Positions 50,596 through 58,571 of a DNA stretch of 64,000 nt are shown here, one piece after another. Within the stretch, counting starts at the first letter, position 1. Every line of letters begins with the position of its first letter. A program made the translations under genes and the position numbers. Origin of the DNA: Microbacterium tenebrionis (GTDB lineage: Bacteria; Actinomycetota; Actinomycetes; Actinomycetales; Microbacteriaceae); contig NZ_CAHJXQ010000002.1 of the NCBI RefSeq assembly GCF_903645325.1, positions 310,001 to 374,000 of the forward strand, given 5' to 3'. Below the pieces are notes generated by a model. The model ran no database searches. It saw only the letters and a list, made by a program, of their open reading frames with translations, and was not told where the DNA came from.

Positions 50596-51192
50596 TCAGA
50601 GGCCGACGAGCGCGCGTACCTTCTGCAGAGCCGTGCTTGCTGCCTCGAGAGGCGCGTGGGGATCGGAACCGTTGTCGTAGGCCGCACGAAGGTCGCCGAG
50701 CTTCGAACTGTACTGCGTCACCATGTCGCTCCACTCTGCAGCGAGCGAGCTCGGCGCAGGGGTGTCTGACAGCACTGCTGCGTCGTTCTGCAACGAGTCG
50801 ACGATCTGTGCGCCGAGATCCATGTTGTCCTGCACGAGCTGGAGCCCTCGTACCCCGTCGTCCAGTCGAGGCCGGACCTTCTCGACGAAGACATCCATGC
50901 CCGGATCCGCGCGGCGGCGCGAAGGAGCCGGCTCGGATGTCGATGTCGGAGCGGATGTCGGCGTGGGCGTGGAATCCGACGTCGGTGTGGGCGACGATGT
51001 CGTCGAGCTCGCGGTCGGGGAGGGGAGGGGAGGGGAGGGCACCGGGCCTCGCGCGGCGCAGAGGAAGAACAGCAATGTGCCGACGATCGCCAAGGCGATC
51101 ACAGACAGTCCGACGATCAACCAGATGCGACCCTTGTCGCGCTTCTTCTCCTCAGGAAAGATCCACTCGGGGCGGGGCTGTCCGTCGCTCAT
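50596..51192 (-). CDS. Uncharacterised membrane-anchored protein with Ser/Thr/Pro linker
   Basis: I do not recognise a family. 198 residues: a charged cytoplasmic start (PEWIFPEEKKRDKGR), one membrane helix (IWLIVGLSVIALAIVGTLLFF, about 22-42), then a low-complexity Pro/Ser/Thr linker of about 45 residues, then a helical domain of about 100 residues predicted outside the cell (VFVEKVRPRLDDGVRGLQLV ... LQKVRALVGL). The ATG overlaps the upstream GT2 stop (TGATG), so it is co-expressed with the galactofuranosyltransferases. A wall-spanning accessory role is a guess. Confidence 0.7.
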   Translation of the reverse strand: MSDGQPRPEWIFPEEKKRDKGRIWLIVGLSVIALAIVGTLLFFLCAARGPVPSPPLPSPTASSTTSSPTPTSDSTPTPTSAPTSTSEPAPSRRRADPGMDVFVEKVRPRLDDGVRGLQLVQDNMDLGAQIVDSLQNDAAVLSDTPAPSSLAAEWSDMVTQYSSKLGDLRAAYDNGSDPHAPLEAASTALQKVRALVGL

Positions 51193-52145
51193 CAGTCCTC
51201 CAATGCGGGCATCGGCCGCCAAGAGCGATCTCGCGCGGCTTTCCCGCCGTCGCGGATGCCCCGGAACAGATTACTGGTACCGCGCACAGTTCTTTCGACG
51301 AACACGAGGCGGATCAGTTCTTTGAAGAACGTCGCCGTCGTACCCAGGCCGAAGAGCACCGGGTTGTAGACGCCGTGTGTCCGGTAGTACTGCTTGATGA
51401 ACGCGCGATTGCGCATGATGTAGTACCGGTAGGCGTTGCTCGATGCGTTCATGTGCCGCACACCCATGTCCCACTGCTTGATCTCGCGGGTGCGGCGCAG
51501 CACGAACTCGTCGACGATCACGGCTGTCGTGAGCCGCGAAGCCAGCCAGCCGTACATCTGATCGTCCCAATAGATGAAGAAGCGCGGATCGGGGAGCCCG
51601 ATCTGCGACACGATCGAACGATGGATGAACATGCCCTCGAAGCATCCGCTGTTCATCTCCTTGAAGCCGGATTCGTCGAACCCGGCGGGGGCGAACGGGA
51701 TCGGGATGCCCATGCGCTCAGCGATCCGGTACTGCCAGTAGAACTCGCTGCCGTCGTAGTCGTAGCGGCGTCCCTGGATGCTCTTGAAGCGCGGCGTCCA
51801 CCTGCCCATCTTCGCGAGGCCGTCGGGAAGGACCTCGACGTCGTCGTCCATCATCCAGATCCACTCGCTGCCGAGCTCGTAAGCGGTGCGCATGCCCTCG
51901 CTGAACCCGCCCGAACCGCCGGTATTGGTCTCCAGCTTGCGGTAGACGATCTCGGCGCCGATCCCATCGCGGAAGGACTCCACGACCTCGGTGGTGTCGT
52001 CAGCGGAGGCGTTGTCGATGATGACGACGCGGCCGGGCTTCGGGTCCATGGCGCTGATGCTCGTGAGGAGTCCCGAGAGAAGGTGAGAACGGTTGTACGT
52101 GACGATGACGATCGTCGCCGATGCCGGGTCGAACGTCATCGTCAT
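51192..52145 (-). CDS. GlfT1-like galactofuranosyltransferase (GT2)
   Basis: A 317-residue GT2: TIVIVTYNRSHLLSGLLTSI, VVIIDNASADDTTEVV, NTGGSGGFSEGMRTA, WIWMMDDDVEVLPDG (DDD metal site), MNSGCFEGMFIHRSIV and DPRFFIYWDDQMYGWLA with the acceptor-side Asp pair. Size and motif order match GlfT1 (Rv3782), the priming galactofuranosyltransferase of mycobacteria; the identity of the acceptor here is unknown. The ATG at 52145 overlaps the GlfT2-like stop as ATGA, so an upstream frame extension is ignored. Confidence 0.8.
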   Translation of the reverse strand: MTMTFDPASATIVIVTYNRSHLLSGLLTSISAMDPKPGRVVIIDNASADDTTEVVESFRDGIGAEIVYRKLETNTGGSGGFSEGMRTAYELGSEWIWMMDDDVEVLPDGLAKMGRWTPRFKSIQGRRYDYDGSEFYWQYRIAERMGIPIPFAPAGFDESGFKEMNSGCFEGMFIHRSIVSQIGLPDPRFFIYWDDQMYGWLASRLTTAVIVDEFVLRRTREIKQWDMGVRHMNASSNAYRYYIMRNRAFIKQYYRTHGVYNPVLFGLGTTATFFKELIRLVFVERTVRGTSNLFRGIRDGGKAARDRSWRPMPALED

Positions 52146-54052
52146 GCCTTCTCCTCGAAGATCCGTCGCCAGGACGCTGGGGAGACGAGATCGGGCAGTG
52201 CTTGCCGGTACTGCTTCTGCAGCTCGGGCCACCGTCGTCGCAGCTCTCGGTGCAGGCGCAGTGACTCGCGCAGCATGCGACGGTATTTCCGGCGGTCGCG
52301 CGTATAAATATTCTTGCCCGATCCGTCGGCAGCGCTCACCAGGGCGCTGTCGAATGCTGGGACGCGCCACCAGTGCGCATCGTCCTTGCCGAACTCGACC
52401 TCGGGCTGTTCAACGTTCGCCGGGTTGGGTTTGTGCAGCCAGTGCGCGATGAGCGTGACGAAAGTGAAGCGGATCAAGCGCAGCCCACGCGGGCTGTCGT
52501 ACTCATGACGCCGCGACCTTTTGAAGACTTGACGCCCCCGTCGCGAGTGCAGCACTGCAGACGGATCACGGTGAACGGTGGTCTCCGGATACTCGGCTGC
52601 GAGTGCTCGAGCTTCCGGCATCGCCTTCGCGAGTTTCGGCACCATGTGGCCGGGGCCAGAGAGCACGTCGCGCAGTGCACGTGCGCGCAGTTCCACCGGG
52701 TAGTACTGCATCATCATGAGGTGCTTGAGATCGACCCGGCGACTGTGTCTGATCAGCCGGCCGCCGCGAGGTGCATTCGAGTGCAGGAGCCCCGCGACGA
52801 TGCGGTTGCGGGCATGGAAGTACGCCTGCCAGTCGATCGAGTCGTCCTTGTTGACCCAGGAGATGTGCCAGAGCGCGACGCCGGGCATGGATACCGTGGG
52901 GAACCCGGCTTCGCCTGCCCGGAGGCAGAACTCGGCGTCGTCCCACTTGATGAACGCGGGGAGCGACAGTCCGACCTGTCGGATGGCGTCGAGGGGGATG
53001 AGGCACATCCACCACCCGTTGTAGTCGGCATCCATCCGCATGTGCAGGAGTGTTGACTGACGCAGATTCGATGCGCCGAAGTCGTGCGGCATCTCCTCCT
53101 GGTACAGGTTGCGCCACATGAACGGCGACTCATCGACGACTTCGGCCCATCCGTGCAGCTTGGGTCGATCCAGTAGATCGAACATATGCCCGCCGACGAG
53201 GATCGGCTTTGTCGCGTATTGACCGAACACGATCGAGCGACGCAAGGACTCTGGCTCCAACCGCACGTCGTCGTCGAGCAGCTGCACGAAATCGCTATCA
53301 GGGCGCTCCAGAGTCTCGACCATCGCACGGGCGAAGCCGCCAGAACCTCCGAGATTAGGCTGGCGGATCACGTGAAGCGTTTCGCCGAGCTCAGCGGCGA
53401 CGTCGGCGTATCCTTCCTGATCCGCGACCGATTGGGTGCCCTGGTCGACCAGGAAGATCCGATCCACGAACTCGAGGGCGTCCGGAGAGGCGGCCAGCGC
53501 CTGAAGCGTGTCAACGCAGTAGTCGGGCTTGTTGAAAGTCGTGATGCCGAGCGAAGCCTTGCCCGTTCGCTGGGGTGCATGCTCCGTCGTCCACTCGGCA
53601 CCCTCCAGGACGGCGTGCGTCTCATCAGCGGCGACATCGAACCAGATCCATCCTCCGTCGCTGTACTGAGTCAAGCTGAGATCGAAGTGAGTAGTGGCCT
53701 CACCGGCGACTTCCCGTGTATCGACGCGCTGCTGCACTCCCGAGCCATTCGAACGATAGACCAGGATCGTCGCTGGGCCGGTGGTGCGCACGGTCAGACG
53801 AATCTTCCGGACGCTCGTCCAGTGTTGCCAGTACGAGGCAGGGAAGGCATTGAAGTACGTTCCGAGCGAGACGCGACGACCGGAGCCGATCCGGGCCCGG
53901 TGACGGCCGAGGATGTTGCCGATCTGAGCGCGGTTGGAGACTCGAACAGGCTTGCCATCGATGATCGACCAGGTTTCAGGGTCGGCATACAGCGGTAAAA
54001 GATCAGGGTCGTGATCGAGGGGAAAGACGACGTTCTGCAGGACGTGGGTCAC
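52142..54052 (-). CDS. glfT2: GlfT2-like galactofuranosyltransferase
   Basis: A 636-residue protein, essentially the length of M. tuberculosis GlfT2 (637), the processive galactofuranan polymerase. N-terminal beta domain with TYFNAFPASYW at 65-75, a strong family marker. GT-A domain: LGITTFNKPDYCVDTL, NLGGSGGFARAM, QLLDDDVRLEP with Asp260-262 (mycobacterial 256-258), FIKWDDAEFCLRAGEAG with Asp371/Asp372, and VALWHISWVNKDDS. The C-terminal helical domain ends in basic residues. GTG at 54052 has GGAG 9 nt upstream. It should extend a Gal-f chain using UDP-Galf from Glf. Confidence 0.9.
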   Translation of the reverse strand: MTHVLQNVVFPLDHDPDLLPLYADPETWSIIDGKPVRVSNRAQIGNILGRHRARIGSGRRVSLGTYFNAFPASYWQHWTSVRKIRLTVRTTGPATILVYRSNGSGVQQRVDTREVAGEATTHFDLSLTQYSDGGWIWFDVAADETHAVLEGAEWTTEHAPQRTGKASLGITTFNKPDYCVDTLQALAASPDALEFVDRIFLVDQGTQSVADQEGYADVAAELGETLHVIRQPNLGGSGGFARAMVETLERPDSDFVQLLDDDVRLEPESLRRSIVFGQYATKPILVGGHMFDLLDRPKLHGWAEVVDESPFMWRNLYQEEMPHDFGASNLRQSTLLHMRMDADYNGWWMCLIPLDAIRQVGLSLPAFIKWDDAEFCLRAGEAGFPTVSMPGVALWHISWVNKDDSIDWQAYFHARNRIVAGLLHSNAPRGGRLIRHSRRVDLKHLMMMQYYPVELRARALRDVLSGPGHMVPKLAKAMPEARALAAEYPETTVHRDPSAVLHSRRGRQVFKRSRRHEYDSPRGLRLIRFTFVTLIAHWLHKPNPANVEQPEVEFGKDDAHWWRVPAFDSALVSAADGSGKNIYTRDRRKYRRMLRESLRLHRELRRRWPELQKQYRQALPDLVSPASWRRIFEEKA

Positions 54053-54151
54053 GTGAGAGATCTCCGGAATTCTTCCCGTGGGCCGGAACCGGCACCGGAC
54101 GGGCAATCAGCGGGCAGAGACAGCCTACCCGGGGGACTTGTGGATCCGCGG

Positions 54152-55456
54152 CTACGCGCCCTCCGGCCCCAGCGTTGGGATCACCCCGGTGTTCGCGGCA
54201 TCGATGTTCTCGCGCCACGACCTCGACTGCCCGGCGCGCAGCGCACATAGGACGAGCATGAACCATCCGGCGCCGTCGAGGGTGAAGCTCTCGAACATCG
54301 AATCCACCGCCAGCGTCACGAGGACCAACGGGGTCCAGGCGTAGACGACCGACCGACGGGCGCTGGCGACCAGCCACGAGCGGACGATCGCCACGCCGCC
54401 GAGGAGCAGGAACAGCACGAGGCCGATGATGCCGAGCTGCAGGAGCACGTCGAAGAACGCGTTCAGCGCCGTCTGATGATGCTCGCCGAGCCAGTAGTTG
54501 ATGTACACGAACGGATACTCGCCGCGGTCCCACGGTCCGAACCAGCCCCACCCCTGGAACGGTTTGACCGCGGAGAAATCGAGGATCTTGTTCCACAGGT
54601 CGGCCCTGGTGGAGAAGTCGGAACCGGCGCCCATCCACCGGATGATCGGGTGGCGGAACGCGAACGCGAGCACGAGGGCCCCCACGACCAGCGCGCCCAG
54701 CGCCCACTGCACGAACGTGCGCCGCTCGGCCGGGGTGTGCCGCACGATCATGAGAGCTGCCGTGACCACGCCGACGGTGACCGCGAGGACCAGGACGGTC
54801 GGCGACGCCGAGAGCAGCGCGAGGAAACCCGCGAGCGCGATCGAAGGCACCGCGATGGGAGCCGCGACCGACTGCGACCGCCACTCGATCACGAACGTGA
54901 TGAGCGCGATCACGGCCACGAACCCGAGCATGTTCCTCGTGCCGAACAGGCCCTGGATCGGACCGCCCACCGCGAGGTTTCCGGCGATGTCCAGGAACCG
55001 GATCGGCACATCGAGGAGGACGCCCGAGAGGATCTCGACGCCGAGCGACAGACCGAGCATCACGCGGAGCGTGTCGCCGATCGCGCGAACCGTCTGAAGG
55101 GTGTCCCGGATGTGACCGACCGTGATGGCCATCACGGCGAAGCCGACCAGCCACAGCCAGCTGACGAATGTGTCCGAGCGGTCGGTCGTCCACACGATGC
55201 TCGCGAGTGCGAGAGCGAGGAACACGAGCAGCGACGTCGGGGCGATGCGCAGCAGCGAGAGCTCCTCACGGCGCACGAACAGGATCGCGATCCCGAGCAC
55301 CGTCAGCAGCAGCACGATCGTCGCGTACGTCTGAGGCGAGGTCATCCGTCCGATCGCGAACGACCCGAACGCGGCGCCGAGAACGGTGAGCGTGTAGGCG
55401 CGCGCCATCTCGACCGAGCCGAGGAGTCGGGACAGCGCGGCGGCGGCCGACGTCAC
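54152..55456 (-). CDS. O-antigen ligase/polymerase-like membrane protein (Wzy_C)
   Basis: A 434-residue protein with about twelve helices. The family core is the large loop with DFSTRADLWNKILDFSAVKPFQGWGWFGPWDRGEYPF and HHQTALNAFFDVLLQLGIIGLVLF, equivalent to the Wzy_C/WaaL periplasmic region. The role is to join or polymerise polyprenyl-linked glycans outside the membrane. The GTG at 55456 overlaps the stop of the upstream ligase-like gene (GTGA). The glfT2-like gene follows after 99 bp. Confidence 0.85.
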   Translation of the reverse strand: MTSAAAALSRLLGSVEMARAYTLTVLGAAFGSFAIGRMTSPQTYATIVLLLTVLGIAILFVRREELSLLRIAPTSLLVFLALALASIVWTTDRSDTFVSWLWLVGFAVMAITVGHIRDTLQTVRAIGDTLRVMLGLSLGVEILSGVLLDVPIRFLDIAGNLAVGGPIQGLFGTRNMLGFVAVIALITFVIEWRSQSVAAPIAVPSIALAGFLALLSASPTVLVLAVTVGVVTAALMIVRHTPAERRTFVQWALGALVVGALVLAFAFRHPIIRWMGAGSDFSTRADLWNKILDFSAVKPFQGWGWFGPWDRGEYPFVYINYWLGEHHQTALNAFFDVLLQLGIIGLVLFLLLGGVAIVRSWLVASARRSVVYAWTPLVLVTLAVDSMFESFTLDGAGWFMLVLCALRAGQSRSWRENIDAANTGVIPTLGPEGA

Positions 55457-56873
55457 GGGACGCGCCGAGCCTCGTGCCCGCGCTCGGTGACGCGCGAGCG
55501 CTCGCTCAGTCCGACGCCCACCAGAGGCACGGCCTTGAGCTTGAACGAGAACATCACCAGCAGCATCCAACCCCAGAGCATGATCGGAGTGGATTCCGCG
55601 AGCCCCTGCACGAGAAGAACGACCGTGAACAGCACGGGCAGCAGCGTCAGCGGCGAGAACGGGCGATCGGCCCGCAGATCCCAGCGCGGGCGATCCACCG
55701 CGAAGAACCATGCCCGCCACAGCAGGCTGAGGTACGCGGCAGCCATGAGCACGAGACCGACGACGCCGAGCTGCATGAGCACGTCCAGCCACATGTTGTG
55801 CGCGTGGAAGACCGTGATCCCGTGGTCGGTGATCCACTCGTCGAACGCGGGATCTGTCGGGATCCATGGGCTCGAGAAGCCGTTGCCGAAGATCGGATGC
55901 TGCGCTGCCCGCTCGAGCACCTTCGACCAGATGACATCGGTGCGCCCCGTGAGGTCCGCGCCGCGGCCCAGGGCCGCGAACAGCGGCTCGCGGAAGACGA
56001 CGAGCGCGGCGACCGCGACAGCCACGATGCCGCCGCACGTCGCGTAGATGCGCGTGCGGCCTCCCAGCGTGCGGGTGCGCCGGATGAGGATCGCGACGAG
56101 CAGGACGACAGCAGCGGCCAGACCGCACAGATACGCGGTCGCCGACGAGGCGCGGAACATCAGATACCCGGCGGCCACGATCCACAGCGCGTGCGTGACC
56201 CGCCACCGGGCGCGCACCGCGATCCGCACACCGAAGGTGATGATGGCGAACAGGCAGATGATCGCGAGCACGTTCGAATTGCCGACGATCCCCTGGATGC
56301 GTCCGCCGTCGAAGAAGTTGTCGCGCACCCAGTACCAGTGCGGATCGATGTCGCCGTCGGGGAGGGTCGCGAAGTTGGGGAGCAGCGGGTGGTGGAGCAC
56401 GAGCGACACGGTCAGCTCGAGGGCGATCGACAGGCCGATGATCCACTTGAACGCCGACCCGAGCGCCTGCACGATCTCATGCCACACCAGCGCGTGCGCG
56501 ATCAGCAGCGCGTTGACGGTGACGGCCGCGAGGGCACCCAGGTCAGGATCGTCGGCAGCCGCCACTGCGACCACGCCACCGACAGCAGCGCGAGGGCCGT
56601 GTACGCCAGTGCGGCCCACGGCAGGCGCCGCCACGCGAACGGCTGCGGGCGGCCCTGGGCGAGCATCGGGATGCCGATCGCCAGCGCGCCCAGCAGGAAC
56701 AGCGCCATGATCACACCGGCGCCGACTTCGCCGACGAGGTTGTACACCGCGGTGTGAGCGAACACGGCGAACAGGACGAGCGTCGCGTACGCGCGCAGCA
56801 GCAGATGCCCCGTCGACTCGCGCTCCGGCGCGACGGGCGGGGCTGCCACGGGGTGCTTCGTATACTGCGCCAT
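55453..56873 (-). pseudogene. O-antigen ligase/polymerase-like membrane protein, frameshifted
   Basis: The reading frame is split. The N-terminal frame starts at 56873 (MAQYTKHPVAAPP) and reads LLLRAYATLVLFAVFAHTAVY to SQWRLPTILTW, then becomes nonsense and stops at 56502. The adjacent frame continues the protein from GALAAVTVNALLIAHALVW through AVVLLVAILIRRTR, the Wzy_C loop (GRTDVIWSKVLERAAQHPIFGNGFSS) and HAHNMWLDVLMQLGVVGL to the stop at 55453. Adding one C to the CCC run at 56537-56539 restores one protein of about 473 residues. It is paralogous to the next gene. TAGCCT 7 nt before the ATG supports the start. Confidence 0.85.
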
Positions 56874-56880
56874 CGGAATC

Positions 56881-56886
56881 AGGCTA
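56881..56886 (-). promoter_or_regulatory. Leaderless -10 box for ligase-like operon
   Basis: TAGCCT on the minus strand, 7 nt before the ATG at 56873; head of the minus-strand run down to 50596. Confidence 0.55.
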
Positions 56887-56914
56887 CCGCGCACGACGGC
56901 GCCCACCCCCTCGA

Positions 56915-56920
56915 TACGCT
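56915..56920 (+). promoter_or_regulatory. Leaderless -10 box for manA
   Basis: TACGCT ends 6 nt before the ATG at 56927. Confidence 0.6.
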
Positions 56921-56926
56921 GGGGCC

Positions 56927-58054
56927 ATGCTGCTTCGACTCTCGAACGAGCCCCGCGACTACGCCTGGGGATCGTCCACTCTGATCGCCGAACTGGAAAA
57001 CCGCGAACCCACCGGTGCGCCCGAGGCGGAGGTCTGGTTCGGCGACCACCCCGGCGACCCCGCCGATGTCGACGGCGGCTCGACGCTGGACACCGTCACA
57101 GGCGGATCCCTCCCGTATCTGCTCAAGCTGCTCGCGGCCGCCGATCCGCTGTCGATCCAGGTCCACCCCACGATCGAGCAGGCGCACGACGGCTGGGCGC
57201 GCGAAGCGCACCTCGCCGCCGACGACCCCCGGCGCAACTACCGCGATGACAATCACAAGCCCGAGCTCATCGTCGCGCTCAGCGACCGGTTCGAGGCGCT
57301 GGGCGGACTGCGTCCCGTCGAGGACACCCTGCGTCTCGTCGGCGCACTCGGGTCGTCTGCCGGTCCCGACGCGCTCCGCGAGAGGCTCACCGCGGCAGAC
57401 GATCCCCTCGGCGGCGCGATCGCGTGGCTGCTCTCGGGCTCGGCGCAGACAGAGGTCGACGACATCATCGACGCACTGGATGCCGCATCCTCCGTGGAGT
57501 TCGCCGCCGAGCTGGAGGCGGTCAGGGCCGTCGCCGCGCGCAACCCCGGCGACCCGGGCGTGGTCGTGGCACTGCTCATGAACCTCATCGTGCTGCGCCG
57601 CGGCGAGGGCATCTTCCTCCGTGCGGGGCTCCTGCACGCCTACGTCTCGGGCCTCGGCGTGGAGATCATGGCCGCGAGCGACAACGTTCTGCGCGGCGGG
57701 CTCACACCCAAGCACATCGATGTGCCCGAACTCCTCTCCGTGCTGGACACGACTCCGGGGATCGTCCCCGTGCTGCGGCCGTCCGCGGACGGTGCCGTCA
57801 CGGCCTACCCGGTCGATGTCGACGACTTCGCCCTGCGTCGCGTCGGGATCACGGGCGATGCCGTCGAGCTCGACGTCACCGGCCCGACCGTGGTGCTCGT
57901 CACCGGGGGAGAGGTCACGGTCGCGGGCTCGGACGGCGACGCTGTCGACGTCCCTGTCGGCCAGGCGGTCTTCGCATCGGCCGACGAGACGGTGCTCGTC
58001 CTCGCCGGCACGGGGGAGGCATTCGTCGCCGAGCCCGGCGCGACACGCCGATGA
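56927..58054 (+). CDS. manA: Mannose-6-phosphate isomerase, class I
   Basis: A 375-residue zinc enzyme interconverting fructose-6-P and mannose-6-P, feeding GDP-mannose and mannosylated envelope molecules. The cupin zinc site is visible: SIQVHPTIEQA, NHKPELIVAL and LHAYVSGLGVEIMAASDNVLRGGLTPKHID with the catalytic Arg region. The N-terminal NEPRDYAWGSS is typical. The start is supported by TACGCT 6 nt upstream and by divergence from the ligase-like gene. whiB follows after 125 bp. Confidence 0.95.
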   Translation: MLLRLSNEPRDYAWGSSTLIAELENREPTGAPEAEVWFGDHPGDPADVDGGSTLDTVTGGSLPYLLKLLAAADPLSIQVHPTIEQAHDGWAREAHLAADDPRRNYRDDNHKPELIVALSDRFEALGGLRPVEDTLRLVGALGSSAGPDALRERLTAADDPLGGAIAWLLSGSAQTEVDDIIDALDAASSVEFAAELEAVRAVAARNPGDPGVVVALLMNLIVLRRGEGIFLRAGLLHAYVSGLGVEIMAASDNVLRGGLTPKHIDVPELLSVLDTTPGIVPVLRPSADGAVTAYPVDVDDFALRRVGITGDAVELDVTGPTVVLVTGGEVTVAGSDGDAVDVPVGQAVFASADETVLVLAGTGEAFVAEPGATRR

Positions 58055-58063
58055 CACGCCGTG

Positions 58064-58088
58064 AACCTTCAAGACTTGCTTGAGGGTT
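58064..58088. promoter_or_regulatory. Imperfect palindrome upstream of whiB
   Basis: AACCTTCAAG (58064-58073) faces CTTGAGGGTT (58079-58088) with one mismatch and a 5-nt spacer, ten bases past the manA stop and just upstream of the whiB -35. An operator for whiB or a weak manA terminator are both possible. Confidence 0.4.
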
Positions 58089-58101
58089 TACGATCCGCGA
58101 C

Positions 58102-58130
58102 TTGACCGCGGCGAATGACACGGGTGTAAT
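58102..58130 (+). promoter_or_regulatory. Sigma-70-type promoter of whiB
   Basis: TTGACC (58102-58107), a 17-bp spacer and TGTAAT (58125-58130). The spacer contains GACAC (58117-58121), the core of the WhiA/WhiB box known from Streptomyces. About 50 nt of leader follow, with AAGGAGA before the ATG, unlike the leaderless genes around it. Confidence 0.6.
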
Positions 58131-58179
58131 TAGTGGTGCAAGGCCCAGCGGGGGGCAGTAATAGGGCAAGGAGAACGAT

Positions 58180-58497
58180 ATGACGGGTTACCGTTCCGAC
58201 GTTCCCGAGAACTGGTTTGTCGATCCGGTCAATCTCGGGGTTCCCGGGGTCAGGCGTGCAGAGGTCGATGAGGATTCGGCGCTCGCCTGGCAGACCGACG
58301 CACTCTGCTCGCAGACCGACCCGGAGGCGTTCTTCCCCGAGAAGGGCGGCTCGACGCGGGATGCCAAGCGCATCTGCTCGTCGTGCGACGTCCGCGGCGA
58401 ATGTCTCGAGTACGCGCTGGGCAACGATGAGCGCTTCGGCATCTGGGGCGGGCTCAGCGAGCGCGAGCGCCGCAAGCTCAAGCGCCAGGCCGGCTGA
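58180..58497 (+). CDS. whiB: WhiB-family iron-sulfur transcriptional regulator (WhiB2/WhmD type)
   Basis: A 105-residue regulator. Four cysteines that hold a [4Fe-4S] cluster are present at 43, 66, 69 and 75 (C-x22-C-x2-C-x5-C), followed by the GIWGG turn (87-91) and a basic C-terminus (SERERRKLKRQAG). The extended N-terminus and the neighbourhood (manA, zincin, DUF3499) match the WhiB2/WhmD clade, which controls division and septation genes and binds the primary sigma factor. It is translated from a strong AAGGAG site; a leadered promoter lies upstream. Confidence 0.93.
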   Translation: MTGYRSDVPENWFVDPVNLGVPGVRRAEVDEDSALAWQTDALCSQTDPEAFFPEKGGSTRDAKRICSSCDVRGECLEYALGNDERFGIWGGLSERERRKLKRQAG

Positions 58498-58556
58498 CCG
58501 CACACAGCTTGGCGGCCACGCCGCACGGGCTGACGAAGACGCCGTGCTCGAGCGCT

Positions 58557-58562
58557 TAGGCT
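58557..58562 (+). promoter_or_regulatory. Probable -10 box
   Basis: TAGGCT, 9 nt before the ATG at 58572. Confidence 0.4.
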
Positions 58563-58571
58563 GACCAGGCC

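Noticed and set aside
50980-51045. Repetitive GGGGAGG/TCGG stretch as a possible repeat element
   Set aside because: It encodes the Pro/Ser/Thr linker of the small membrane protein; low complexity is explained by the protein.
50637-52307. 556-residue plus-strand frame opposite the GlfT1-like gene
   Set aside because: No motifs; opposite strand encodes a coherent GT2 with overlapping neighbours.
54476-56047. 523-residue plus-strand frame opposite the ligase-like genes
   Set aside because: Charged low-complexity product; the minus-strand frames have clear membrane helices and Wzy_C motifs.
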